From Lachnospiraceae bacterium (GTDB lineage: Bacteria > Bacillota > Clostridia > Lachnospirales > Lachnospiraceae): 60,764 bases of DNA. Both the position numbers and the translations under genes were made by a program. The DNA lies in NCBI GenBank assembly GCA_024698485.1, contig JAILRC010000054.1, positions 1 to 60,764 of the forward strand. The letters run 5' to 3'. Shown in pieces: positions 19,156-29,000 of this stretch; positions within the stretch are counted from its first letter, which is position 1; each line of letters begins with the position of its first letter. The notes below the pieces were generated by a model. It saw only the letters and a list, made by a program, of their open reading frames with translations, was not told the DNA's origin and searched no databases.

Positions 19156-19470
19156 ATGAGCATCAATATTAAGACTCCCGCCGTCGATTACTTTTTTGAC
19201 GCGGTACTCAGTTTAAAAAACCGTGAGGAGTGCTACAACTTCTTCGAAGACATCTGTACAGTAAACGAGATCCTTTCGTTTGCACAGCGTTTTCAGGTTG
19301 CCGCAATGCTGAGAGCCAAAAAGACCTACCTTGAGATTGCTGAAGAGACAGGTGCTTCAACAGCGACCATCAGCCGTGTAAACCGTTCTCTTAATTACGG
19401 AAACGACGGTTACGACATGGCATTCTCAAGAGTTGCCCCCTTACCGGAAGATCCCGGAAAAAACAATTGA
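19156..19470 (+). CDS. yerC: TrpR-like regulator, YerC/YecD family
   Basis: This 104-residue protein belongs to the TrpR-related YerC/YecD family, small helical DNA-binding proteins. It has the Trp-repressor-type helix-turn-helix with the typical FAQRFQVAAMLRAKKTYLEI and ASTATISRVNRSLNYG segments (about residues 37-80). The start follows GGAGGATAT. It is one of only two plus-strand protein genes here and diverges from nfnAB. In Bacillus yerC neighbours pcrA; here pcrA converges on it from the other side. The regulated genes are not known; binding to the palindrome at 19006 is possible but untested. Confidence 0.87.
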   Translation: MSINIKTPAVDYFFDAVLSLKNREECYNFFEDICTVNEILSFAQRFQVAAMLRAKKTYLEIAEETGASTATISRVNRSLNYGNDGYDMAFSRVAPLPEDPGKNN

Positions 19471-19472
19471 TC

Positions 19473-19510
19473 CAAAAAAATAATCCGGCAGTGGTCATCC
19501 ACTGCCGGAT
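19473..19510 (-). terminator. Strong terminator between yerC and pcrA
   Basis: ATCCGGCAGTGG and CCACTGCCGGAT form a perfect 12-bp stem with a four-base loop (19483-19494 and 19499-19510). The minus strand continues TATTTTTTT, so it terminates pcrA; it may also stop yerC transcripts. Confidence 0.92.
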
Positions 19511-19520
19511 TCCTGTCCTA

Positions 19521-21836
19521 TCAATCTACTTTCTTAAGATTTGCAAATGCGGAAAGCATTTTCTTAACACCGAAATCAGGGAATTCAACCGTAACCTCGT
19601 AATCCTTTCCACCTTTTACAATAGAAACCACCTTTCCTTTACCGAACTTGATGTGTGAAACGGTGTCTCCTTCTGCATATGCAAGATTGCCGTTGCCGCT
19701 GCTCTGCTGGAAGATCTTGCCATAGTTCAGAGCATAGGGTTCTGCCGACAGATCTCCTCCGTCATGTCTCTTATAGCCGTCGTCCCCGTTGGCTTTGGTA
19801 TAAGCGGCTGTCGGTTTCTTTTCTTTGATCTCACTATCCATATGGTTCTGCCTCCTGAAATTATTAAATGACGCACTCATGTCCAATAAGTATCTCGGTA
19901 TTTCATCCATAAATCTTGACGGCCTGTTGAAATGCTGTTCGCCGTACAATCTCCTGATCTTTGCTCCGGAAAGGAACAATTCCTTCATGGCTCTGGTGAT
20001 GCCCACATAGCAAAGACGTCTTTCCTCTTCGATCTCGGCTGCCGGATCCTCGGCATTGATGGACATATTGCTTGGGAAGAGTCCGTCTTCCATGCCCACA
20101 AGAAATACATAAGGAAATTCCAGTCCCTTGGCATTGTGAAGAGTCATAAGTGAAACATAATCCCCGTCATCTTCTCCCTCTTCCGATGCCGCTTCCTCGG
20201 CATTCAGCCCGCAGTACTCCAAAAAGCCCGTAAGGGATGAATCCTCTTCTTCATTTTCATATCTGTCAGCATAGGATACCAGTGCCTCGATGTTCTGTAT
20301 CCTTTCGTCCGCCGTTTCGGGATCGTCGTCTTTGAGATATTCCATATATTCCGTCTCGTCCAGCAGATACTTGATGAGATTCTTTATGGAAGACTTATTG
20401 TTGTTCTGTTCGTATCTAAGACTTTCTATGAGAGCAATGAAACTCTTTGCCTTTTCCTTGGCTCTCTCCACTCCCGGGATGTACTCCGCTCTGGCAAGTC
20501 CCTCATAGAAGGAAAGTTCGTTGTTCACCGCATATTCGGCGATCTTGTCCACAGTAGTGGGTCCGATGCCTCTTCTGGGAACATTCAAAACTCTCCTGGT
20601 GGCCACATCGTCTTTGGCATTATCCACGGTTTTTAAGTAAGCGATAACGTCTTTTATTTCCCTTCTTTCAAAGAAAGAAACGGAGCCGATGGTCTTTGCC
20701 TTAAGGTTATGAAGCCTCATGGATTTTTCAAAGGAAAGGGACTGGGCGTTGGTCCTGTACAGCACTGCAAAATCGCTGTAGCCTGCGCCTTTCTTTTCCA
20801 TGATCTCCCTGATCCGTAAGGAAACCCCGTCAGCCTCAGCCACTTCATCGGGATATTGGGTGTAATGAACGGCAGAGCCCTTGGCATTTGCCGTCCAAAG
20901 TTTCTTATCCTTACGTTCCGTGTTATTGTGTATTACCGCATTGGCAACATCCAAAATGTCCGGAGTGGAACGGTAATTCTGTTCCAGCTTTATCACCTTT
21001 GTTTCGGGGAAGAATTTCTCAAAATTCAGGATATTCTTGATGTTTGCCCCTCTGAACTTGTAGATGGACTGATCGTCGTCACCCACCACGCAGAGGTTCT
21101 TTTCTATCTCTCCGTCCTCGTTCTCGTGTTCCGCCAAAAGACGGATGAGTTCAAACTGGGCGGTATTGGTGTCCTGATACTCATCCACCATGATGTAAAC
21201 AAATCTGTTTCTGTAGTACCTGAGCACATCCGGATTTGTCTTGAACAGTTCCACCGTCTTACCGATGAGATCATCAAAATCAAAAGCGTTGCAAACCTTC
21301 AGCTGTCTCTGATATTCACGGTAGATCACCGCAACCTTCTTGTCGTAGTAATCTGTCGCTTCAGTTTCAAATGCATCCGGATCTATGAGTTCATCCTTGG
21401 CCTTGGAAATCCTGGCCAAAATGGCTTTTTCCTTAAAAGTCTTCGTATCTATGTTCATCTGCTTCAGAATGTTCTTGACCAGTGTCTTTTGGTCATCCGA
21501 ATCATAGATGGTGAAGCTTCTTTCATATCCGATATATTCGCAAAACCGTCTGAGTATCTTAACGCAGGTAGAGTGAAAGGTTGAAACCTGAATAAATTCG
21601 CTTCCTTCTCCCACGGCCTTCATAACCCTGTCCTTCATTTCCTTGGCCGCCTTGTTGGTAAAGGTGATGGCAAGGATCTGATAGGGTGATACATCCATTT
21701 CTTTGATAAGGCGTGCTATCCTTTGTGTCAAAACCCTGGTTTTTCCACTCCCCGCTCCCGCAAGGATCAATAAAGGTCCCTTGTCGTGCATTACAGCTTT
21801 CTGCTGTTCCGAGTTTAGTTTTAAAGCATTTTCCAT
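19521..21836 (-). CDS. pcrA: ATP-dependent DNA helicase PcrA (UvrD family)
   Basis: PcrA is a 3'-5' SF1A helicase that acts in nucleotide excision repair, rolling-circle replication and removal of RNA polymerase or recombinase. Walker A GAGSGKT lies about residue 30, motif II is VDEYQD, motif III VVGDDDQSIYKFRGA, motif V/VI TLHNAKGLEFPYVF and YVGITRA. The C-terminus (HIKFGKGKVVSIVKGG) is the Tudor-like tail typical of Gram-positive PcrA. The frame stays open 49 codons further upstream, but that stretch contains the terminator of the previous gene, and the ATG at 21836 follows AGGAT, so I use the 771-residue form. Confidence 0.95.
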   Translation of the reverse strand: MENALKLNSEQQKAVMHDKGPLLILAGAGSGKTRVLTQRIARLIKEMDVSPYQILAITFTNKAAKEMKDRVMKAVGEGSEFIQVSTFHSTCVKILRRFCEYIGYERSFTIYDSDDQKTLVKNILKQMNIDTKTFKEKAILARISKAKDELIDPDAFETEATDYYDKKVAVIYREYQRQLKVCNAFDFDDLIGKTVELFKTNPDVLRYYRNRFVYIMVDEYQDTNTAQFELIRLLAEHENEDGEIEKNLCVVGDDDQSIYKFRGANIKNILNFEKFFPETKVIKLEQNYRSTPDILDVANAVIHNNTERKDKKLWTANAKGSAVHYTQYPDEVAEADGVSLRIREIMEKKGAGYSDFAVLYRTNAQSLSFEKSMRLHNLKAKTIGSVSFFERREIKDVIAYLKTVDNAKDDVATRRVLNVPRRGIGPTTVDKIAEYAVNNELSFYEGLARAEYIPGVERAKEKAKSFIALIESLRYEQNNNKSSIKNLIKYLLDETEYMEYLKDDDPETADERIQNIEALVSYADRYENEEEDSSLTGFLEYCGLNAEEAASEEGEDDGDYVSLMTLHNAKGLEFPYVFLVGMEDGLFPSNMSINAEDPAAEIEEERRLCYVGITRAMKELFLSGAKIRRLYGEQHFNRPSRFMDEIPRYLLDMSASFNNFRRQNHMDSEIKEKKPTAAYTKANGDDGYKRHDGGDLSAEPYALNYGKIFQQSSGNGNLAYAEGDTVSHIKFGKGKVVSIVKGGKDYEVTVEFPDFGVKKMLSAFANLKKVD

Positions 21837-21861
21837 AACTATCCTAAATATCCTTTTCAGT

Positions 21862-21892
21862 ATAAAAAGTGCCGACCGAGATCCGGTCAGCA
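21862..21892 (-). terminator. Terminator of the small membrane protein gene
   Basis: TGCTGACCG and CGGTCGGCA form a 9-bp stem with one G-U pair and a five-base loop, followed by CTTTTTATAC on the minus strand. It lies between the 79-residue gene and pcrA. Confidence 0.82.
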
Positions 21893-21942
21893 TTTTATCA
21901 TTATTAAATTCATTTATATCCGGTGTGTAACACAGATATCCA

Positions 21943-22182
21943 TCAGGCGTTTTCGTTCTCGTCCTCTTCGAACTCTTCCTCATCTTCGTCTACATCCTTG
22001 TAGGCGTTGCCTGAAATTAGATTATAAAAAGAATAAAAAAGTGCGAAAGCAACAGTCAAGGCACCGATGATCGTAAGGGCTACCACAAGAGGATTAGCCT
22101 TCCTCGGTCTTGCCGCTCTGCTTTTCAGAGCTTCTTTAAGCATATGATCTTTGATCAATCCATCGATTCTGCCGGAACCCAT
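21943..22182 (-). CDS. 79-residue single-pass membrane protein, unknown
   Basis: I do not recognise this family. A basic N-terminal half (LKEALKSRAARPRKANP) is followed by one membrane helix (about 31-55, VVALTIIGALTVAFALFYSFY) whose end is split by polar residues, then a strongly acidic tail (YKDVDEDEEEFEEDENENA). The charge layout favours an inside N-terminus and outside C-terminus. It has its own promoter and terminator, so it is expressed alone. AAGGATGG stands about 12 bases before the ATG, a little far. A small stress or cell-envelope protein is possible; nothing shows function. Confidence 0.7.
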   Translation of the reverse strand: MGSGRIDGLIKDHMLKEALKSRAARPRKANPLVVALTIIGALTVAFALFYSFYNLISGNAYKDVDEDEEEFEEDENENA

Positions 22183-22211
22183 AAAAATAACACCATCCTT
22201 CTTAAATAGAC

Positions 22212-22240
22212 ATTTTAAGGCTTTATTTTCGGACTGTCAA
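22212..22240 (-). promoter_or_regulatory. Promoter of the 79-residue membrane protein gene
   Basis: A perfect TTGACA (22235-22240) and TAAAAT (22212-22217) are spaced 17 bp on the minus strand, about 30 bp before the ATG. Confidence 0.8.
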
Positions 22241-22249
22241 CCAAAAACT

Positions 22250-22289
22250 TATGAAAAAAACAAAGGAAGATAACTATTTTTTCTCTTCC
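22250..22289 (-). terminator. Possible terminator spanning the DUF2974 stop
   Basis: GGAAGA and TCTTCC (22284-22289 and 22265-22270) can pair across a 13-base loop that includes the TAG stop, followed by TTTGTTTTTTT on the minus strand. The stem is short. Confidence 0.4.
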
Positions 22290-23452
22290 TGCTCCACCCC
22301 ATTCTCACTCACTTCTTCGGAAGCTTTTGCCGTTAATTCGGGTGTTTTACCCTTTCTGGTCTTCAGAATGGTCTCCCCTCCTTCTTTGATAAACACTGCG
22401 GTAAATCTCCTCAGCATATTGCGAGCTTCCTTGCTCAGGTTGTTGTATTCCTTGATCATGCCCGTAACACTCTTAAAGACATCCGAACTGATGTCGATGG
22501 TAGTCTTGGCATTATTTGCGGAAAGGATCCTGAACAGAGCATCGATAAAGGATTCCCTTTCCTCGGGACTCATCTGTCGGAGCCAGTTCTTCATGGTCTC
22601 ATCAAAAACTTTGCTCTTTCTTTCCACTTCATCCACTGTAACAAAACCGTTCCTGACTATCATCCATGAGGCGCAGTCATGCTGCATGATGTTCTTCTGG
22701 GTACTCCTGATGACGGTGTAATCCTCGGAATGGTTAAGGAGCATGCCCACAACGGATTCCGTGGGAGTAAAGCTCTTGCATTTTTTGAGCATTTCCTTTT
22801 CATTTTCTCCCAGCACCGTTCCGTCTCCAAAGCCGGGGCCGTCAAAATTGTAGATCGCGATCACCCTGTCTCTGATCTTCTTTTGGGCAAAAGCTCCTGA
22901 AAATACAGCCAGATTACCGCCCTTGGAGTGTCCGCAGATGTAGAGTTTTCCCCTCACCTTTGCGGCAGCTTCCGTTAAATATTCAAGAGCCTTCTTTTGA
23001 GCCGGAACCTCCGGCATAAAGCACATATTGAAATCTTCTTTCCAGCCCACGATGGTATCGTCCGTTCCGCGGAACACCACCACCGCATTCTTGGGGTCGA
23101 TCTGGAAGGTGACAGCCGAAAACTGTGATTCGTTGTCATAATCGATCTCGTTTCGGTAGCCCAGCATCTTCATTCCCGAGAATCTTTCGGTCTCGGCAGC
23201 TTTTTTCAGGGCAAGTCCCGAGGTTCTGGTGAAGGAAAGGGATTCCGAAAGTATCCTGTCCAGATCGTACTTTTCGTTAAACATGTCGGAAGCTTCTTTA
23301 AAAGTAACCGGCGCAGCAAATTCGTGAGGAACTATGCCTTCGAAATTAACATAGGAGATCCATGCAAACAAAAGGCAATCAACTTCATTTACAGGAGACA
23401 TTTCAAAAGTGATATCTCCTCGCCACTCAAGATAATCGAATAAATTAGCCAC
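22274..23452 (-). CDS. DUF2974 (Mbeg1-like) alpha/beta hydrolase
   Basis: This 392-residue protein belongs to the Mbeg1-like DUF2974 family, lipase-like alpha/beta hydrolases common in Firmicutes. The nucleophile elbow ICGHSKGGNLA (GxSxG) lies about residue 175, preceded by the lipase-type VVFRGTDDTIVGW segment. The N-terminus NLFDYLEWRGDITF is typical. The start is GTG at 23452, five bases after AAGGAGGG. No signal peptide is seen, so it is cytoplasmic. It ends the activase-folC-htrA operon. The substrate is unknown. Confidence 0.82.
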   Translation of the reverse strand: MANLFDYLEWRGDITFEMSPVNEVDCLLFAWISYVNFEGIVPHEFAAPVTFKEASDMFNEKYDLDRILSESLSFTRTSGLALKKAAETERFSGMKMLGYRNEIDYDNESQFSAVTFQIDPKNAVVVFRGTDDTIVGWKEDFNMCFMPEVPAQKKALEYLTEAAAKVRGKLYICGHSKGGNLAVFSGAFAQKKIRDRVIAIYNFDGPGFGDGTVLGENEKEMLKKCKSFTPTESVVGMLLNHSEDYTVIRSTQKNIMQHDCASWMIVRNGFVTVDEVERKSKVFDETMKNWLRQMSPEERESFIDALFRILSANNAKTTIDISSDVFKSVTGMIKEYNNLSKEARNMLRRFTAVFIKEGGETILKTRKGKTPELTAKASEEVSENGVEQEEKK

Positions 23453-23485
23453 CGTTCCCTCCTTAAAGATCCTTAAGGTTCTTCA

Positions 23486-24667
23486 TTAATAATCGGCTTT
23501 TTTATCAAACACTACCTGTAATATCTTTTCCGCATATACTCCGTTAACAAGTCTCTTGACCGTGAGCTTTCCTTCGCTTCCGCCCCGGATCCCCGACACG
23601 ATCTTCTCATACCTGGCCTGGGAATATACTCTTTTTCCGTTTATCGCCACGATAATGTCTCCTGCCATGAGTCCGGCACTCTCCGCAGCGGAACTCTCCT
23701 TGACCGTTTTGATGTATACACCTCTGGGCATATCATATGCTTCGGCATACTCTCTCGAAACGATCTGCCCCACGATCCCAAGTGAAGCCTGCTGATCCGT
23801 GGGAATATCCACACCGTAAAGAAGTTCTTCCACGAGAGGGATGGCTGTTGCCGAAGGAATGGCATAGCATATGCCTTCAACGTCATCTGCCACTTTCTTT
23901 GCATTGTTGATGCCCACCACTTCGCCTCTGGAATTGAGAAGGGCACCTCCGCTGTTACCGGGATTTATGGCCACATCAGTCTGGATGACCCTAAGGTCGA
24001 ACTGTTCCGTCTTAAGTTCTCGGTTGACTGCACTTACACATCCCACCGTAACAGACTGCCCGTAACCCAGCGCATTTCCAATGGCCACCACCATCTCTCC
24101 CGGCAGAAGTTCATCGGAATTACCAAAGGTGGCGATCCTTATCTTTGAAAGTGTATCCGCAGACATATCTCCGAATTTGACGGATATGATGGCAAGATCC
24201 TCCGTGTCATCGGTGAAGAGAACTTCTGCCTCCGCACTTTCTCCGTCGATAAAGGTGACCTTGATGGATGACATATTCTCCACCACGTGGTAGTTGGTGA
24301 GGATCAGGATCTCATCGTAATTCTGGGCGGCAATGACGCCGGATCCGTTTCCCACTGTCTCGTAATTTAGTATCCTTCCGAAGATATCGTAGCCCTGAGT
24401 CTGGGTCTTCACATCGATGGAGACCAGTGATGGCATGGCACACTGTGCAATCTCGGCCACTTCCGAGGCATAGGTCTTCTCCTCGTCGGCTGCAGTCTTT
24501 CCGGAGTTCTCCAATAAGCCGGAATAGATCTGCTGCTGTCTTACGACAGCTTTTTTAATGATATCCTCGTTCTTTTTGTACTGTGCGAACCTGTAGCCTG
24601 CAAAGATCAATGTAGCGGCAAGTCCGCCCACAAGCCCGAATACGATCGTCTTTACAAATAATTTCAT
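23486..24667 (-). CDS. HtrA/DegP-like membrane-anchored serine protease
   Basis: This is a trypsin-fold (S1C) protease with one N-terminal membrane anchor (about residues 5-25) and one C-terminal PDZ domain (about 300-380), working at the outer face of the membrane on misfolded or specific secreted proteins. The catalytic triad is complete: His127 in TNYHVV, Asp157 in DTEDLAI, Ser239 in NPGNSGGAL. The ATG at 24667 follows AGAGGAT at good spacing; an ATG seven codons earlier lacks a site. The 393-residue length is typical. It lies 54 bp after folC and 33 bp before the DUF2974 gene. Heat-shock control is not visible. Confidence 0.92.
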   Translation of the reverse strand: MKLFVKTIVFGLVGGLAATLIFAGYRFAQYKKNEDIIKKAVVRQQQIYSGLLENSGKTAADEEKTYASEVAEIAQCAMPSLVSIDVKTQTQGYDIFGRILNYETVGNGSGVIAAQNYDEILILTNYHVVENMSSIKVTFIDGESAEAEVLFTDDTEDLAIISVKFGDMSADTLSKIRIATFGNSDELLPGEMVVAIGNALGYGQSVTVGCVSAVNRELKTEQFDLRVIQTDVAINPGNSGGALLNSRGEVVGINNAKKVADDVEGICYAIPSATAIPLVEELLYGVDIPTDQQASLGIVGQIVSREYAEAYDMPRGVYIKTVKESSAAESAGLMAGDIIVAINGKRVYSQARYEKIVSGIRGGSEGKLTVKRLVNGVYAEKILQVVFDKKADY

Positions 24668-24721
24668 GGCATTATCCTCTGAATACATTTTAATGCCTAA
24701 ATCATAGCATTTATTTATGAA

Positions 24722-26062
24722 TTAATTGTGTTCTTTCGGTTCCGCAAAGAAGTTACGGACCTCGGATGCCATATAGAGTGAGCCCAGGCAAAGCACAATA
24801 TCTTTCTTTCCCGCATGATCCAGTCCCATTTTAATCCCCTCCGGCACATTGCCTCCGGGAAGGATACTCTCCACCTTTTCGCCGCAGATCTCTTTTGCTT
24901 TTCGGGTGAGATCTTCATACTTCATGGCTCTGGGATAGAGAGGCTGAACACATATGATCTCCGATGCAGCTTCCGCCATGATTTCAAGAATGCCTTCAAC
25001 ATCTTTGTCGGCCATAACGCCGAAGACACAGATGATACGGGGGCTTCCGGGAATTTTCACCTTCACACAGCTCTTTATGGTATCGATGGTAGCTCTCATG
25101 CCCTGGGGATTGTGAGAACCGTCCACGAAAACAAGAGGATCTTCTCCAAGTTTCTCAAGCCTTGCAATCCACTTTGTATTTCTGATGCCTGAGATCACGG
25201 CATCTTCACCGATCTCAAGACCTGCGGCCTTTAAAAGGCCTACAGTCTCTATCACCACTGCTGCATTTTTTCTCTGATAAGCCCCGATCATGGACATATC
25301 AATATCATAGCCGCCGTAGTTAAAGTGCTGACCTCCGAGATCTGCCCTGCTGACAAGGATCCTGTCAAAGTCGGGAATGACCAGCTTGCTGCCCGTCTCT
25401 TCGCACCTTTTGGCAATCTCTCTTTCAGCTTCCTCTGACTCACCGTAAAACACAACGTCGGAGCCCTTTTTGATGATGCCCGACTTGGTCCTTGCTATCT
25501 CGGCCACAGTGTTTCCGAGATACTGCATATGATCCAGTCCGATATTCACAAGCACTGTTGCAAGAGGAGCGGGGATCACGTTTGTGGCGTCAAATTCTCC
25601 GCCCATGCCCACTTCAAGCACAACAATGTCACACTTCTGTTCATAGAAATACAGAAGTCCGATGACCGTAACGACCTCAAATTCCGAAGGAGGTTCATCC
25701 ATCCCGTCTATGGCGGACTTTACCCTTGTCACAAGTTCAGCCAGATCCTCATCCGGGATCTCCCTGAAGCCGAAAAGCGAATCTTCCCTGTAGTCCTCTT
25801 CGGTGCTGATCATGATACGTTCATTGAAACGCATGATGAAAGGCGATGTAAAGAGTCCCACCTTGTATCCGGCCTTTCGAAGTATCCCTCCCAGCATGGC
25901 GGAAGTGGATCCTTTGCCGTTGGTGCCGCCGATATGGACGAATTTAAGTTTTTTCTCGGGATTACCGAGACGGTCAAGAAGCTCGATCGTCTTTGTAAGA
26001 CCCAGTTTCTTGCTCATCCATCTCAGTCCGTGGACATAATCAAGTGCTTCTTTAATGTTCAT
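24722..26062 (-). CDS. folC: Bifunctional folylpolyglutamate/dihydrofolate synthase
   Basis: FolC adds glutamate to dihydropteroate and to tetrahydrofolates, using ATP, in the cytoplasm. The 446-residue protein has the Mur-ligase fold: the P-loop HIGGTNGKGSTSAML about residue 43, LFTSPF about 74, the metal-binding LEVGMGGEFDATN about 150, and the C-terminal LVFVDGSHNPQG about 315. The start follows AGAGGTT. It lies 20 bp after the activase gene and is probably co-transcribed with it. Nothing is unusual. Confidence 0.95.
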   Translation of the reverse strand: MNIKEALDYVHGLRWMSKKLGLTKTIELLDRLGNPEKKLKFVHIGGTNGKGSTSAMLGGILRKAGYKVGLFTSPFIMRFNERIMISTEEDYREDSLFGFREIPDEDLAELVTRVKSAIDGMDEPPSEFEVVTVIGLLYFYEQKCDIVVLEVGMGGEFDATNVIPAPLATVLVNIGLDHMQYLGNTVAEIARTKSGIIKKGSDVVFYGESEEAEREIAKRCEETGSKLVIPDFDRILVSRADLGGQHFNYGGYDIDMSMIGAYQRKNAAVVIETVGLLKAAGLEIGEDAVISGIRNTKWIARLEKLGEDPLVFVDGSHNPQGMRATIDTIKSCVKVKIPGSPRIICVFGVMADKDVEGILEIMAEAASEIICVQPLYPRAMKYEDLTRKAKEICGEKVESILPGGNVPEGIKMGLDHAGKKDIVLCLGSLYMASEVRNFFAEPKEHN

Positions 26063-26082
26063 TTCAGTTCTAACCTCTGTCC

Positions 26083-29000
26083 TCAGACATTCTTAAGATT
26101 TTTGTTTGCCGTTGCCAGCATGAGTTTGATACGGTTCAGCTGGTTGACTTCCGATGCTCCGGGATCGTAATCCACCGCAACGATATTGGCTCCGGGGAAC
26201 TGTCTTCTCAGTTCTTTGATAACGCCCTTGCCCACAATGTGGTTGGGTAGGCAGGCAAAAGGCTGACAGCAGACAATGTTGGGAACGCCGGAATGGATGA
26301 GTTCCACCATTTCTCCCGTAAGGAACCACCCTTCACCGGTCTGGTTACCCATGGATACTATGGGTTTTGCATAGTCCGCAAGTTTTGCTATATGGGTGGG
26401 AGCCTCAAAGCGCTTGCTCCTGTTGAGTTCCTTCACCGCATCTTTTCTCATGAACTCATAGAAAGCAACGATCATATTGTTGATCCTGCGGGATTTCTTG
26501 GATTTGCCCAGTGCTTCATACTTGAAGTTTGCGTTGTAGGAGCAATATGCAAGGAAATCCATAAGGTCCGGCATCACTGCTTCCGCTCCTTCCGCCTCCA
26601 GTAGATCCACAAGATAATTGTTGGCTGCGGGAAGGAACTTTACAAGTATCTCTCCCACTATGCCCACTCTGGGCTTTCTGATGTCCTTTAAGGGGATCTC
26701 GTCAAAGTCTTTGATGATGGCTTTGATGTTCTTCCTAAAATCTCTGAACCTGCCCGTCTTAACCTGCTCAATGCACTTTTGTTTCCATTTTTCGTGAAGC
26801 TCGTTCACTGACCCGGGAACAAGTTCATAGGGTCTTGTTCTGTAGACCACCCGCATAAAGATGTCGCCGTATACAAGAGCCATCATGGAACGTATGATCA
26901 TCTTGGGTTCAAGTTTGAAACCGGGGTTCTTTTCAATGCCCGATGTGCTCAGGGAGATGACAGGAACCTGTTCCATACCTGCTTTCTTAAGCGCTCTTCT
27001 GATGAAAGCGATGTAGTTTGTGGCACGGCAGCCGCCGCCTGTCTGGGTGATGAGCAATGCTGTCCTGTTCACATCATACTCTCCCGACTGCAATGCGGCG
27101 ATCATTTCGCCCACCACAAGAAGAGACGGGTAACATGCATCGTTGTTTACGTATTTAAGTCCCGTATCTATGGTCTGTCTGTCGGGCTGAGGAAGTTCAA
27201 CCACATTCAGACCGCAGGAAGCCATGGCAGGTGCCAGAATGTCAAAATGTATTGGAGACATCTGTGGCACAAGAACAGTGTAATTCTTCCGCATCTCTTC
27301 GGTGAAGATCACGCGATGATAGGCAGAATCCTTTACTTCCGCGGTCACTCCCTTACGCTTACGATCATTGATGGCAGAAAGCAGTGAACGGATGCGGATG
27401 CGTGCTGCTCCCAGATTGTTGACTTCATCGATCTTAAGCATTGTGTAGATCTTGCCGGAGCCTGTCAATATGTCCGCAACCTGATCCGTGGTGACAGCGT
27501 CAAGTCCGCAGCCGAAGGAGAAAAGCTGGATGAGATCCAGATCCGGATTCTCACGTACATAGCTGGCTGCGGCATACAGTCTTGAATGGTACATCCACTG
27601 ATCCACAACAATGGTGGGACGATCCACGGGACGAAGATGAGAAACGGAATCCTCAGTAAGCACCGCAACGCCGTAGGATGTAATAAGTTCGGGAATACCA
27701 TGGTTGATCTCCGGATCGATATGGTAAGGACGACCCGCCAGAACTATGCCGTGGATCTTATTATCCTTAATGTACTGAACAGCGGCCTCTCCCGCTCTTC
27801 TCATGTCGCCTCTGGCCTTAAGGAGTTCAAGCCAAGCCGCATGCGCAGCAGCCTCCACTTCCACGGTCCCTATTCCGTTCTCTTCTCCGAAGAACTTCAC
27901 AAGACGATCTGTGATGATCTCTTCGGATTCAAGAGAAACAAAGGGATTCTGGAATCTGACATTCTCAGCTCTTATCTCTTCAACGTTATTTTTAATGTTT
28001 TCGCCGTAGCCTGCCACCATGGGGCAGTTGTAATGATCTCCCGCTCCGGCGAATTCTGTTCTTTCGTACACAACGCAGGGATAAAAAATGTACTTGATGC
28101 CCTGCTTTATGAGCCAGGTCACATGACCGTGGGCAAGCTTCGCGGGATAGCATTCCGATTCCGAAGGAATGGACTCTATGCCCATCTCATAGATCTTTCT
28201 GGAGGACACAGGTGAAAGCACCACTCTGTAACCAAGAGAAGTGAAAAAGGTGAACCAGAAAGGATAGTTCTCGTACATGTTGAGAACTCTGGGAATACCC
28301 ACAGTTCCTCTGGGAGCAGCAAATTCTTCCAGAGGTTCATAGCCGAAGACTCTCTTCAGCTTATAGGCAAAAAGATTGGGGATGCCGGTATTGGATTTCT
28401 CTTTTCCCAAGCCCTTTTCGCAACGGTTTCCGGAAATGAAATGTCTGTTTTCCGGGAAATGGTTGATGGTAAGCAGGCAGTGGTTGGTACAGCCTTGGCA
28501 TCTTGTAAGGGTGGAAGAAAATGTCAATTCCTCGATCTCTTTAAAAGAAAGCATTGTGGACTTCTGACCTTCGTAATGCTCCCTCGCGATAAGAGCCGCA
28601 CCGAAGGCTCCCATGATGCCCGCTATGTCGGGACGAACAACTTCCGCATCAACTATCTTCTCCAGACCGCGGAGAACGGCATCATTGTAGAATGTCCCCC
28701 CCTGAACCACGATCTTGTTGCCCAGATCCTTGGCGTCGCTGACCTTGATAACCTTATAAAGGGCATTTTTGATAACAGAGTAAGCAAGTCCGGCGGAAAT
28801 GTCCGACACGCTTGCTCCTTCCTTCTGAGCCTGCTTTACTTTAGAGTTCATGAAGACCGTGCATCTTGTACCAAGGTCGATGGGGTTTTCCGCAAAAAGT
28901 GCGATCTTGGCAAAATCAGCCACTTCGTAGTTCAGTGACTTGGCAAAAGTTTCAATGAAGGAACCGCAGCCCGAAGAACAAGCTTCGTTCAGCTGAACGG

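Noticed and set aside
21837-21983. Upstream extension of pcrA
   Set aside because: It contains the terminator of the preceding gene and overlaps that gene's end; the ATG at 21836 gives the family's normal N-terminus.
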